A stretch of 64,000 nt of DNA, taken from contig CAVZJO010000011.1 in NCBI GenBank assembly GCA_963775635.1, positions 1-64,000 of the forward strand, read 5' to 3'. This stretch comes from JALORV01 sp963775635 (GTDB lineage: Bacteria; Pseudomonadota; Gammaproteobacteria; Burkholderiales; Burkholderiaceae_F). The notes below the pieces were generated by a model, which was not told where the DNA came from, searched no databases, and saw only the letters and a list, made by a program, of their open reading frames with translations. Shown here one piece after another: positions 18,423-27,037 of this stretch; positions within the stretch are counted from its first letter, which is position 1; every line of letters starts with the position of its first letter. The position numbers were made by a program, and so were the translations under genes.

Positions 18423-18619
18423 GAAGACCCCGAAAGAGTGGAGACCGCAGCGCGCGGCACGCCGCACTCGTCTTGGCGAATGGCGCCCGCTCGGCAGCCC
18501 GCGATTCTACTGCATCTGGCAAGCCCGACCGTCTGCGCGCCTACGAGGTCGGCCCGGACAGCCCGGCCCGCTACACTAGAACGTCAGTCCGCAGAGCAAA
18601 CCAAAAAGCAGGGATTTGA

Positions 18620-19039
18620 ATGAGCATACTGAAGGAGTTTCGCGAGTTCGCCGTCAAGGGCAACGTCATCGATCTCGCGGTCGGCATCATCATCGGCGCG
18701 GCGTTCGGCAAGATCGTCGACTCGCTGGTAAAGGATGTCGTGATGCCGGTGATCAACGCGATATTCGGTGGCGCGGTCGACTTTTCCAACAAGTACTGGG
18801 TGTTGTCGGGCAACGTGCCGGCCGGTGCCCCGATCGACGCGGCGCAGAAGAGCGGCGTGGTATTTGCCTGGGGCAATTTCATCACCGTGCTGCTGAACTT
18901 CGTCATCCTGGCGTTCGTCATCTTCTGGATGGTCAAGGCGGTCAACCGCGTCAAGGCAGGGCTGGATGCGGCACCGGCAGCCGCGCCGGAGGATGTTGCC
19001 CTGCTGCGTGAGATCCGGGACGAACTGAAGAAACGCTGA
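18620..19039 (+). CDS. mscL: large-conductance mechanosensitive channel
   Basis: A 139-residue MscL, the pentameric inner-membrane emergency valve opened by membrane tension. The N-terminal helix and first transmembrane segment (EFAVKGNVIDLAVGIIIGAA, about 7-26) contain the gate-lining signature; TM2 is about residues 77-100; a charged cytoplasmic helix ends the protein (LLREIRDELKKR). A good Shine-Dalgarno (AGCAGGGA) precedes ATG 18620. Its stop overlaps the next start by one base (TGATG). Confidence 0.95.
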   Translation: MSILKEFREFAVKGNVIDLAVGIIIGAAFGKIVDSLVKDVVMPVINAIFGGAVDFSNKYWVLSGNVPAGAPIDAAQKSGVVFAWGNFITVLLNFVILAFVIFWMVKAVNRVKAGLDAAPAAAPEDVALLREIRDELKKR

Positions 19040-20230
19040 TGCTGCGCCGCCTGTGGCTGATCTTCGCGCAAGCGACCACGATCGGCCTCGCCCTGCTGTT
19101 CGTCGTCTCCACACTGCGTCCGGAGTGGTTGAGCCGCGCGCCGCTGGTTTCCGCGCCGGTGCCGGCGGCTGCACCCGACCCCGGCAGGACGGTCACGGTG
19201 TCGGAGGCCGCAGCGCGTGCCGCCGGCTTGGCGTCCTACGCCGACGCCGTCGCGATCGCTGCGCCCGCGGTCGTCAACGTCTACACGACCAAGGAAGTCC
19301 AGCGGCGCGGCCAGTCGGTCGATCCGCTGTACCGCTATTTCTTCGGCGATTCGCGCGGCGGGCCATGAACGGGTCGCCAGCCTCGGCTCGGGAGTCGTAG
19401 CGACCGCCGACGGCTACATCACTCACCAACAACCACGTCGTGCAGGCGGCTGATGAAATCGCCGTCGCGCTCACCGACGGACGCCAACTCGATGCCCGCC
19501 TCGTCGGGGCCGATCCCGAAAGCGACCTGGCGCTGCTGAAGGTCGAGGCGAGCGGTCTACCCGTCATCACTTTCGGCCGCGCGGAGTCTCTGAGGGTCGG
19601 CGACATCGTGCTGGCGATCGGCAATCCGTTCGACGTCGGCCAGACCGTGACGATGGGCATCGTGTCGGCCGTGGGCCGGTCGAACCTCGGGATCAATACG
19701 TTCGAGAACTTCGTCCAGACCGACGCCGCCATCAACCAGGGCAACTCGGGTGGTGCGCTGGTCGACACACAGGGCAATCTGGTCGGTATCAACAGCGCCA
19801 TTTTTTCGCGCACCGGCGGTTCGATCGGCATCGGCTTCGCGATTCCCTCGACGCTGGTGCGCCAGGTGATGGACGAGTTGATCCGGTCAGGCAAGGTGAC
19901 GCGCGGCTATTTCGGTGTCGAGCCTGAGGACGTGACGCCGGAAACGGCCGAGACTGCTGAAGCTCGGGCGGTCCGACGGCGTGGTACTCAAAGGCGTTCA
20001 GCGCACCAGTCCGGCGGGCAAGGCGCGGGCTGGAACCGGGCGACGTCATCGTGACGATCAACGGACAGAAGGTCACCAACAGCCGCAGCATGCTGAATCA
20101 GATCGCGCAGCTGCCGCCCGGCTCGAGCGCGACCGTTCGCGTCGTGCGCGGGGGCAAAGACCTCGAGGTCCCGGTCCAGGTCGGCGAGCGCCCGACCCCG
20201 CGACCGGACGCAGTAAGGCGGATGCAGTAG
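19039..20230 (+). CDS. DegS/HtrA-like periplasmic serine protease, single PDZ (four frameshifts)
   Basis: A trypsin-like protease anchored by an N-terminal membrane segment (residues about 3-25). Catalytic residues are visible across frames: His in TNNHVVQAAD, Asp in ESDLALLK, and Ser in QGNSGGALVD. A single PDZ domain follows (GLEPGDVIVTINGQKV), as in DegS/AlgW rather than the two of DegP. Extra single bases near 19366, 19425, 19954 and 20025 break the frame; removing each restores continuous homology, for example ATC-A-CTC to give GYILTNNHVV. The stop TAG at 20228-20230 abuts the convergent stop of the Sel1 gene. Sequence errors are likely. DegS relatives initiate sigmaE-type envelope stress signalling. 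Confidence 0.85.
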
Positions 20231-20917
20231 CTAGCGCGGTGCGGTCAGCCGCGCTCGCATCTCGCGCGCTTTCAGCGTCGCGACCGGATCGCCGCCGCCG
20301 GCCGCCATGCTGTACCAGTAGAGCGCGCGCAGTTCGTCTTTCTCCACGCCGTTGCCAGACTCGTACTGGCTGGCAATGATGTAAGCCGCTCCGGTGTCGC
20401 CCTGCTCGGCCGCCTGCTCATACCAGCGCGCCGCTTCGGAGTAATCGCGCGCGACGCCGCGACCGAGAAAGTACTGAGTTGCCAGGCTGACCTGCGCATC
20501 GCGGTACCCCTGCTCGGCCGCCTTGCGGAACCACGCGGTGGCTTCGGTCAGCGAACGCGGCACCCCTTCGCCGCGCTCGTGCAGCAGTCCCAGCGCGTGC
20601 TGTGCGCGCGCGAATCCATTGCCCGCCGATCGCTGCAGCCACTGCACGCCGGCCGGGATATCCGCCGCCGCGCCTTCGCCGCCGAGCAACATGACCGCCA
20701 GGTTGAACTGGGCGACACGCTGGTTACGGGCGGCGCCCTTGCGAAAGAGCTGCTGCGCACGCGCCAGGTCGCCGGCCTGGTATGCCGCATACCCCTGGGC
20801 CAGATCCGCGTCGTCGTCGGGAACAACCTGCATCCGCGCCGCATCGGCGGCGCCGCCGGCGAAGGCAACCAGCACGCAGGCCGCGACGAAGATCCGTGTC
20901 AGAAACCGGCGGTGCAT
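20231..20917 (-). CDS. Sel1-repeat periplasmic protein
   Basis: A 228-residue protein with a signal peptide (cleavage probably after GGAADA, about residue 26) and four Sel1-like (SLR) helical repeats, each ending in patterns such as GFARAQHALGLLHERGEGVPR and GYRDAQVSLATQYFLGRGVA. Sel1 repeats mediate protein-protein contacts. Partner unknown. It sits between the DegS-like protease and tatC, convergent with the protease, and is probably the last gene of the tat transcript. Confidence 0.88.
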   Translation of the reverse strand: MHRRFLTRIFVAACVLVAFAGGAADAARMQVVPDDDADLAQGYAAYQAGDLARAQQLFRKGAARNQRVAQFNLAVMLLGGEGAAADIPAGVQWLQRSAGNGFARAQHALGLLHERGEGVPRSLTEATAWFRKAAEQGYRDAQVSLATQYFLGRGVARDYSEAARWYEQAAEQGDTGAAYIIASQYESGNGVEKDELRALYWYSMAAGGGDPVATLKAREMRARLTAPR

Positions 20918-20939
20918 CGGTGTCGGCCCGCGGCCGCGC

Positions 20940-21710
20940 TCAGGGCGCCGGCTGCGCCGTGGTCTCTTCGGCCGGCTTCGGTTTGATCACGAACCGGGCC
21001 AAGAAGATGCCGAGTTCGTACAGCAGGCACAGTGGAACAGCCAGAAGCAGCTGCGACAGCACGTCCGGTGGAGTGAACACCGCGGCAACGATGAACGCGC
21101 CAACGATCACGTACGGCCTTGCCTGCTTCAACTTCTCGATGCTTGCCATCCCGAAGCGGGCGAGCAGCACCACGACGATCGGCACTTCGAAGGTCAGGCC
21201 GAACGCGAGAAACATCGTCATCACGAAACCGAAGTACGCCTCGATGTCGGGCGACACTTGCACAGACGCGGGGGCGAACCCGGCGATGAACTTGAAGACG
21301 AAACCGAACACGACGAAATAGCAGTACGCCATGCCGGCAGCGAACATCGCTACGCTGGAGACGATCAGCGGAGCGGCCAGCTTCTTCTCGTGCCTGTACA
21401 ACCCCGGCGCCACGAAAGCCCACACCTGCCACAGCACGTAGGGCAGCGCAATCAGGAACGACATGAACAGCGTCACCTTCAGCGGCACCATGAAGGGCGT
21501 GATCACGCCGGTCGCCAGCAGCTTGGAGCCGGCCGGCAGCGCGGCCATCATCGGCTGCGACAGCAGGTCGAAGATCTCCTTCATGAACGGCGTCAGAGCC
21601 ACGAAAACCAGCAGCACTGCGACCGAGGCGCGCACCAGCCGCTGCCGCAGTTCGATCAGGTGCGTAAGGAAGCTCTGTTCCTGGCCCGGATCCGTCGTGT
21701 CGGTGGTCAT
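20940..21710 (-). CDS. tatC: Sec-independent protein translocase TatC
   Basis: A 256-residue polytopic membrane protein with six transmembrane segments, the twin-arginine signal receptor of the Tat translocase. Conserved parts are FLTHLIELRQRLVRASVAVL near the N-terminus (first cytoplasmic contact site), PLKVTLFMSFLIALPYVLWQ and FGLTFEVPIVVVLL. The start at 21710 overlaps the tatB stop by four bases. It serves export of folded proteins such as the Rieske subunit encoded nearby. Confidence 0.95.
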   Translation of the reverse strand: MTTDTTDPGQEQSFLTHLIELRQRLVRASVAVLLVFVALTPFMKEIFDLLSQPMMAALPAGSKLLATGVITPFMVPLKVTLFMSFLIALPYVLWQVWAFVAPGLYRHEKKLAAPLIVSSVAMFAAGMAYCYFVVFGFVFKFIAGFAPASVQVSPDIEAYFGFVMTMFLAFGLTFEVPIVVVLLARFGMASIEKLKQARPYVIVGAFIVAAVFTPPDVLSQLLLAVPLCLLYELGIFLARFVIKPKPAEETTAQPAP

Positions 21711-22231
21711 CGCCGGATCCGCGTCCGATTGATCCGCGCGCGCGGCGAATACTTGCGGCGCCCGCCGGGAGTCGCCGCGGGTAGTGAGAGTTGACGCTGC
21801 AGTTTGGCGATCTCCTCGGACAGCTCGTCGATGCTGGGCCCGGGCTTGTAGCGGCGATTGAAGCGGGTCGGAGTCCAGCCGTCGCGGTCGCCCCACGAAG
21901 CCGAGCTGTCGTCGGCGCCGAGCGTCGACATGTCGACGCTCGACGACGCGCCCGGCAGGCCGGAGGCGACGCTCGATTCGATTCCCTTGACTTCGTTCTT
22001 AACCGACGTCTCGAACTCGTGCGCGATGTCGCGTGCCTGCTCTTGCAGTTTCTTGAGCTCGGCCAGCTCCATTTCGCGGTTGATATCGGCTTTGACCTGC
22101 GCGACGTAGCGCTGCGCCTTGCCGGCCCACTCTCCGACCGAGCGCGCGACCCGCGGCAGCCGCTCCGGGCCGAGCACGACCAGTGCAACGGCGCCGATGA
22201 CCGCTAATTCTCCGAAGCTGAAGTCGAACAT
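21707..22231 (-). CDS. tatB: Sec-independent protein translocase TatB
   Basis: A 174-residue TatB. A short N-terminal transmembrane helix (MFDFSFGELAVIGAVALVVLGPERLP; the E-L-x-V-I and GPERLP motifs separate TatB from TatA) is followed by an amphipathic helix and a long charged, partly coiled region to about residue 75. The remaining tail is low-complexity and variable. It forms the substrate-binding complex with TatC and overlaps tatC by four bases. Confidence 0.95.
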   Translation of the reverse strand: MFDFSFGELAVIGAVALVVLGPERLPRVARSVGEWAGKAQRYVAQVKADINREMELAELKKLQEQARDIAHEFETSVKNEVKGIESSVASGLPGASSSVDMSTLGADDSSASWGDRDGWTPTRFNRRYKPGPSIDELSEEIAKLQRQLSLPAATPGGRRKYSPRARINRTRIRR

Positions 22232-22308
22232 TGAGCGCGGCCGTCAGGTCGGGAAGTGAAACATGGGCGCGCCCCGGCCGCAGCGGGCGCGCGATGCCGG
22301 CAATCCGA

Positions 22309-22530
22309 TCAGGACTTCTCTTTGGCGTGAACGTCGATCGTCTGGCCGCTGACCTGCTTGGCGTCCTCGACCTTCTTCGACGCCTCTTCAGTGCCTTCCT
22401 TCATGCCTTCCTTGAAGCCTTTGATCGCACCACCGAGGTCCTTGCCCATGTTCTTCAGCTTGCTGGTGCCAAACACCAGAATGATGACCAGCAGGACGAT
22501 CAGCCAGTGCCAGATCGAAAATGATCCCAT
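22309..22530 (-). CDS. tatA: Sec-independent protein translocase TatA
   Basis: A 73-residue pore-forming Tat component: transmembrane helix (about 6-20, WHWLIVLLVIILVFGTSKL), the FG hinge, then an amphipathic helix (KNMGKDLGGAIKGFKEGMKEG) and charged tail. First gene of tatABC, with a 77-base gap to tatB and 9 bases after HIT, so it is likely read from the his transcript. Confidence 0.95.
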   Translation of the reverse strand: MGSFSIWHWLIVLLVIILVFGTSKLKNMGKDLGGAIKGFKEGMKEGTEEASKKVEDAKQVSGQTIDVHAKEKS

Positions 22531-22539
22531 CGTGAACTC

Positions 22540-22881
22540 CTACAAGCGCTTCCACGGGCGCGGACCGCCCAGGATGTGCATGTGCAAGTGGTAGACCTCT
22601 TGTCCGCCGTCCGGGCCGTTGTTGATCACGACGCGAAAGCCGTTGTCGCAGCCTTGTTGCTTCGCGAGCCGCGGCGCAAGTAACGTCAGTTTACCCAACA
22701 GCGCCTCGTGTTCCGGCCCGGCGTCGACCAGCGAATCCAGATGCTGCTTGGGGATGACCAGAAGATGCACCGGCGCGGCCGGATGGATGTCGTGAAAAGC
22801 GAGGACTTCCTCGTCCTCATAGGCTTTGCGGCTCGGCAGGTCGCCGCGGGCAATGCGGCAGAACAGGCACTCGCTGGTCAT
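22540..22881 (-). CDS. HIT-family purine nucleoside phosphoramidase-like protein
   Basis: A 113-residue HINT-type protein. The histidine triad HLHMHILGG has H98, H100 and the nucleophile H102; CLFCRIARGD near the N-terminus and FHDIHPAAPVHLLVIPK are typical. Members hydrolyse AMP-lysine-type phosphoramidates. In betaproteobacteria it commonly lies between hisE and tatA, as here, three bases after hisE. Confidence 0.93.
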   Translation of the reverse strand: MTSECLFCRIARGDLPSRKAYEDEEVLAFHDIHPAAPVHLLVIPKQHLDSLVDAGPEHEALLGKLTLLAPRLAKQQGCDNGFRVVINNGPDGGQEVYHLHMHILGGPRPWKRL

Positions 22882-22884
22882 CGC

Positions 22885-23238
22885 TCATCCTTTGACGTCG
22901 TCGCGGGCATCGCGTTCCCGCGCCTTGCGCATGGCCTTTTCCTCCAGTCCGGAAGTTCCTGCGCGACGTGCCAGCTCGTCCAGCACCTGCTGCGGCCCCA
23001 GTTTGTAATGGGCCAGCATGATCAGGCAATGGAACCAGAGGTCGGCGGTCTCGGCGATGATCCGTTCGGGCGACCCGTCCTTGCCAGCCATGACGGCTTC
23101 GGTGGCTTCTTCGCCGACCTTCTTCAGTACTGCATCCTCGCCGCGCGAAAGCAGGCGCGCTACGTACGAGTGGTCGGGATCCGCGCCGCGACGTGATTCG
23201 ATGATCGCGGCCAGCTGGCTCAAGATGGTTTCGTTCAT
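22885..23238 (-). CDS. hisE: phosphoribosyl-ATP pyrophosphatase
   Basis: A 117-residue HisE (MazG-like all-alpha fold), second step of histidine synthesis: hydrolysis of PR-ATP to PR-AMP. Motifs: SYVARLLSRGEDAVLKKVGEEATEAVMA and AETADLWFHCLIMLAHY, where Glu and Asp residues bind magnesium. A separate gene here, overlapping hisI by four bases rather than fused as in enterobacteria. Confidence 0.95.
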   Translation of the reverse strand: MNETILSQLAAIIESRRGADPDHSYVARLLSRGEDAVLKKVGEEATEAVMAGKDGSPERIIAETADLWFHCLIMLAHYKLGPQQVLDELARRAGTSGLEEKAMRKARERDARDDVKG

Positions 23239-23627
23239 TTGCGATAGATGAGTTCGGGGTCCTGCAGCACCGGATCAACGATGGTCCAGGATCCCTGGTC
23301 GAGCCGCCGGAAGAAGCAGCTCTCCCGACCGGTATGGCAGGCGATGCCACCCGCTTGCGTCACAGCGTACAGGACGACGTCGCCGTCGCAGTCCAGCCGG
23401 ATCTCCTCGACCGCCTGGACGTGCCCACTGTCCTCGCCCTTGCGCCATAGCCGGCGGCGCGAGCGCGACCAGTAGACCGCGCGCCGGGTGAGTTCGGTCT
23501 CGATCAGCGCCGCCCGGTCGGCCCAGGCCACCATCAGCACGCGCTGGCTCACCGCGTCCTGCGCGATGACCGGCACCAGCCCGTCGGCGCCAAAACGGAT
23601 CTCGTCGAGCCAGGCTGGGTCGCTCAT
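23235..23627 (-). CDS. hisI: phosphoribosyl-AMP cyclohydrolase
   Basis: A 130-residue HisI, third step of histidine synthesis, opening the adenine ring of PR-AMP. Metal and catalytic motifs are WSRSRRRLWRKGEDSGHVQ and LDCDGDVVLYAV, with cysteines in HTGRESCFFRRL. It overlaps hisE and hisF by four bases each. Confidence 0.95.
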   Translation of the reverse strand: MSDPAWLDEIRFGADGLVPVIAQDAVSQRVLMVAWADRAALIETELTRRAVYWSRSRRRLWRKGEDSGHVQAVEEIRLDCDGDVVLYAVTQAGGIACHTGRESCFFRRLDQGSWTIVDPVLQDPELIYRK

Positions 23628-24397
23628 CCGAGCCGTATCGGCACGCCCTGCGCCGCCAGGTACTCCTTGGCTTGCTGCACGGTGTACTCGCCGTAGTGGA
23701 AGATCGACGCGGCCAGCACCGCATCGGCACCGCCGATGGTCACGCCGTCCGCCAGGTGCTGCAGGTTGCCGACGCCGCCGGAGGCGATCACTGGCACCGC
23801 AACCGCATCTGCCACTGCGCGCGTCAGCTCGAGGTCGAAGCCCTGGCGCGTGCCGTCACGGTCCATGCTCGTCAGCAGGATTTCGCCGGCTCCCAGTTGC
23901 GCCGCACGACGTGCCCACTCGATTGCATCGATGCCGGTCGGCGTCCGCCCGCCATGCGTGAACACTTCCCAGCCATCGTCCGGACGGTCAGGCTGCCGGC
24001 GCCGCGCATCGACCGCCACCACGATGCATTGCGCGCCGTAGCGCGCGCTGGCCTGCTCGATCAGCGATGGATCGTTGACCGCGGCGGTGTTGATCGAGAT
24101 CTTGTCGGCGCCGGCATTCAGCAGCCGGCGCACGTCGTCGACACGGCGAACTCCGCCGCCGACCGTCAGCGGAATGAACACCTGCTCGGCAACCGCCTCG
24201 ACGACGTGCAGGATCATGTCGCGCTGGTCGGACGAAGCAGTGATGTCCAGGAAAGTGAGTTCATCCGCTCCCTCGGCGTCATAACGGGCCGCGATCTCCA
24301 CCGGGTCGCCCGCGTCGCGGAGCGCGACGAAGTTAACGCCTTTGACGACCCGGCCGCCGGTGACGTCGAGGCAGGGAATGATGCGCTTGGCCAGCAT
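23624..24397 (-). CDS. hisF: imidazole glycerol phosphate synthase cyclase subunit
   Basis: A 257-residue (beta/alpha)8 barrel that combines PRFAR with ammonia from HisH to give imidazole glycerol phosphate and AICAR. Catalytic aspartates lie in PCLDVTGGRVVKG and LLTSMDRDGTRQGFDL; ITASSDQRDMI and VIASGGVGNLQHL bind phosphate. It is separated from hisA by the opposite-strand thioredoxin-fold gene, so hisF must be reached by read-through past that gene or by its own promoter in 24398-24506. Confidence 0.95.
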   Translation of the reverse strand: MLAKRIIPCLDVTGGRVVKGVNFVALRDAGDPVEIAARYDAEGADELTFLDITASSDQRDMILHVVEAVAEQVFIPLTVGGGVRRVDDVRRLLNAGADKISINTAAVNDPSLIEQASARYGAQCIVVAVDARRRQPDRPDDGWEVFTHGGRTPTGIDAIEWARRAAQLGAGEILLTSMDRDGTRQGFDLELTRAVADAVAVPVIASGGVGNLQHLADGVTIGGADAVLAASIFHYGEYTVQQAKEYLAAQGVPIRLG

Positions 24398-24506
24398 GTC
24401 GTTGGGTTCTTTCAGTCGGACTCTAACGCAACGGCTGGCCAGCGTTGCCTTCCGGTGCCCGGATCACGGGGTTCCCCGCCCGCCGGATTGCGACTGCAAT
24501 GGCCGC

Positions 24507-25535
24507 ATGCTCCATGTCCGCCAGGTGAACCGTCGTGCGTTGCTGCTCGCCGCCGTCGGTGTGCTCGCGCTCGGCACTACTCGCTTATGCGCCCAGACCG
24601 CTTCGCCGCACGCGATCGCCGTCCCGCGCTGGTTCGTCGAATCCTTCCTGGATTTCCGCGAGGACATTGCCGAGGCGCGCCGCGGTGACAAGCGCGTGAT
24701 GATCTACTTCGGGCAGGACGGGTGTCCCTACTGCAAGCTGCTGATGCAGACCACGTTCGCCGAGACCCGCATCGTCGACAAGGCGCAGAAGAACTTCGTA
24801 CCGATCGCGCTCAACCTGTGGGGCGACCGTGAAGTGACCTGGGTCGATGGCCGGCGCATGACCGAGAAGGACCTCGGCCGGCTGCTGCAGGTCCAGTTCA
24901 CGCCGACGCTGCTGTTTTTCGACGAGAACGCGCGCGTGATCGTGCGCCTGAACGGCTATCAGCCACCGCACCAGATGGAAGCCGCGCTCGACTACGTGGC
25001 CAACCGTCTCGAGTCGAGGCAGCCGTTCGCCGACTACCTGCAGCGATCGGTCAGCGAATCGGCCAGCCCGACGCTGCATGACGAGCCGTTCTTCATGCGA
25101 CCTCCGTATGATCTTGCGCGATCGGCGAACCGCCCGCTGCTGGTCGTCTTCGAGCGGGCCCCGTGCGCGAGCTGCGACGAACTGCATCGCGACCATTTCC
25201 GGCGCCGCGAGATCGCGCAGCAACTGGGCCGCATGACCGTCGCCCGCTTCGATCCGTCGAGCCATGTCGAGCTGATTGCGCCCGACGGTCGCCGAACGAC
25301 GGCGTCGGCGTGGGCGCGTGACCTGCGCATCACCTTTGCACCGACCCTGGTGTTCTTCGATCGCGGTGTCGAAGTGTTCCGCGTCGAAGCCTATGTACGG
25401 CCGTTCCACCTGGCGTCGGCGCTTGAGTATGTATCCACCGGTGCGTACCGTGCGGAGCCCAGCTTCCAGCGTTTCGTCCAGGCCCGCGCCGATCGGCTGC
25501 GCGCCCGCGGTGAAACGGTCGACCTGTGGAAGTAA
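24507..25535 (+). CDS. periplasmic protein with two thioredoxin-like domains
   Basis: A 342-residue exported protein lying on the opposite strand between hisF and hisA. The signal peptide (NRRALLLAAVGVLALG) probably ends near CAQ at 28-30. Domain 1 (about 50-175) has the redox motif C73-P-Y-C76 (GQDGCPYCKLLM) and a cis-proline in VQFTPTLLFFDE. Domain 2 (about 200-330) has C220-A-S-C223 (RAPCASCDELH) and the matching FAPTLVFFD. The tandem arrangement resembles SoxW-like or DUF255-type thioredoxin-fold proteins, probably acting in disulfide reduction or metal/haem protein maturation; substrate unknown. The start at 24507 gives the signal peptide; GTG 24525 is an alternative. Confidence 0.8.
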   Translation: MLHVRQVNRRALLLAAVGVLALGTTRLCAQTASPHAIAVPRWFVESFLDFREDIAEARRGDKRVMIYFGQDGCPYCKLLMQTTFAETRIVDKAQKNFVPIALNLWGDREVTWVDGRRMTEKDLGRLLQVQFTPTLLFFDENARVIVRLNGYQPPHQMEAALDYVANRLESRQPFADYLQRSVSESASPTLHDEPFFMRPPYDLARSANRPLLVVFERAPCASCDELHRDHFRRREIAQQLGRMTVARFDPSSHVELIAPDGRRTTASAWARDLRITFAPTLVFFDRGVEVFRVEAYVRPFHLASALEYVSTGAYRAEPSFQRFVQARADRLRARGETVDLWK

Positions 25536-25551
25536 CGCCGGCTAGCGCCGT

Positions 25552-26304
25552 CTAGCGGGATTCGCCGGTCAACCCGTCGGCGCGTTCCTGTGCGCTTCGG
25601 AAATCGATCGCGCCCTCATAGAGTGACCGGCCGAGCACGGCGGCGGTCACCCCCTCGCTTTCGACCGCACAGAGCGCCTCTACATCCGCCAGCCCCGCGA
25701 TGCCGCCACTGGCGATCACCGGAATCTTGACGTGCCGAGCGAGTTCGACGGTCGCCTCGAGATTGACGCCCGTCATCATGCCGTCACGGCCGATGTCGGT
25801 GTAAAGGATGGCCTCGACGCCGTAGTCCTCGAACTTCTTCGCGAGATCGGTGACGTCGTGTCCGGTGAGCTTGCTCCAGCCATCGGTCGCCACCTTACCG
25901 CCCTTGGCATCGAGCGCGACGATCACATGGCCCGCGAATGCGCTGCAGGCATCGTGCAGGAAACCAGGATTCTTCACCGCAGCGGTGCCGATGACGACGA
26001 AGCTCACGCCATCGTCGATGTAGCGCTCGATGGTGTCGAGGTCGCGGATGCCACCACCGAGCTGGATCGGCAGGTCTTCTCCGACAGCCTTGACGATCTT
26101 CCTTACGACCACTTCGTTGATCGGTCGACCCGCCCGCGCCGCGTTGAGGTCGACGATATGCATGCGGCGCGCGCCCTGGTCGCGCCAGTGTCTTGCCATC
26201 GCAACAGGGTCATCGGAGAACACCGTGACGTTTTTGTCGAGATCGCCCTGGCGGAGACGAACACAGTGCCCGTCCTTGATGTCGATGGCTGGTATCAGCA
26301 GCAT
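25552..26304 (-). CDS. hisA: phosphoribosylformimino-5-aminoimidazole carboxamide ribotide isomerase
   Basis: A 250-residue (beta/alpha)8 isomerase, fourth step of histidine synthesis. The N-terminal LLIPAIDIKDGHCVRLRQGD carries the catalytic Asp; YTDIGRDGMMTGVNLE carries the second; IQLGGGIRD and VIASGGIAGLADV bind the two phosphates. It is convergent with the thioredoxin-fold gene (16-base gap) and follows hisH after 71 bases. Confidence 0.95.
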   Translation of the reverse strand: MLLIPAIDIKDGHCVRLRQGDLDKNVTVFSDDPVAMARHWRDQGARRMHIVDLNAARAGRPINEVVVRKIVKAVGEDLPIQLGGGIRDLDTIERYIDDGVSFVVIGTAAVKNPGFLHDACSAFAGHVIVALDAKGGKVATDGWSKLTGHDVTDLAKKFEDYGVEAILYTDIGRDGMMTGVNLEATVELARHVKIPVIASGGIAGLADVEALCAVESEGVTAAVLGRSLYEGAIDFRSAQERADGLTGESR

Positions 26305-26375
26305 GGAATGAGCCCGGCGTGGGCGATGTGCAGCAGGCGGAGGGGAGCGGTGGCGGGCAGGGGAACGCGCGTGCG

Positions 26376-27008
26376 TCAGGGTGCCCAGCGGGTGAAGTTC
26401 TCGTATATGCGCAAACCGGCGGCGGCGCTTTTCTCGGGGTGAAACTGGGTGGCGAAAATATTATCCTGCGCAACCGCGCAGGTAAAGCTGCCGCCGTAGT
26501 CGCTCTCACCCGCTGTCAGCGCCGCATCATCGGGAACGACGTAATAGCTGTGGACGAAATAGAACCAGCTGTCATCGGGCACGCCCACCCATAACGAGTG
26601 CGATTGCCTCTGACGTACCCGGTTCCAGCCCATGTGCGGCACCTTTCGACGCTCCCCGTCACGGGAGCCGGCCGCAGCGTCCCTGAAACGCACCACGCGG
26701 CCGGGCAACACACCCAACCCTGTGGTCGGACCTTCGTCGCTGCGCTCGAACAGCATCTGCTCGCCGATGCACACGGCGAGCAGCGGCTTGCTGGCCGCCG
26801 CCTCGCGCACAGCGTCCTGCAGTCCCGACTCCCGCAGATAGCGCATACAGTCGGGCATCGCACCCTGGCCCGGAAACACGACGCGTGCGGCTGACCGCAC
26901 CACGTCAGCGTCCGAACTGATACAAACGGACTCGCGCGGCGCCACATGTTCGATCGCCTTGGCGACCGAGCGCAGGTTGCCCATGCCGTAGTCGACGACA
27001 ACGATCAT
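26376..27008 (-). CDS. hisH: imidazole glycerol phosphate synthase glutaminase subunit
   Basis: A 210-residue class I glutamine amidotransferase supplying ammonia to HisF. The nucleophile is C80 in LAVCIGEQMLFE, and the His-Glu pair is in TQFHPEKSA; the N-terminus MIVVVDYGMGNLRSV is typical. Start at 27008 was chosen for this motif; a longer open frame upstream overlaps the hisB 3' region and lacks homology. Confidence 0.95.
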   Translation of the reverse strand: MIVVVDYGMGNLRSVAKAIEHVAPRESVCISSDADVVRSAARVVFPGQGAMPDCMRYLRESGLQDAVREAAASKPLLAVCIGEQMLFERSDEGPTTGLGVLPGRVVRFRDAAAGSRDGERRKVPHMGWNRVRQRQSHSLWVGVPDDSWFYFVHSYYVVPDDAALTAGESDYGGSFTCAVAQDNIFATQFHPEKSAAAGLRIYENFTRWAP

Positions 27009-27037
27009 TGGCTTGGGGTGTACGCGCCGTCGCGCGA

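Noticed and set aside
19039..20230. Programmed ribosomal frameshifting to explain the broken DegS-like gene
   Set aside because: Four separate +1 shifts without slippery sequences or conserved signals make programmed shifting implausible; sequence error explains them better.
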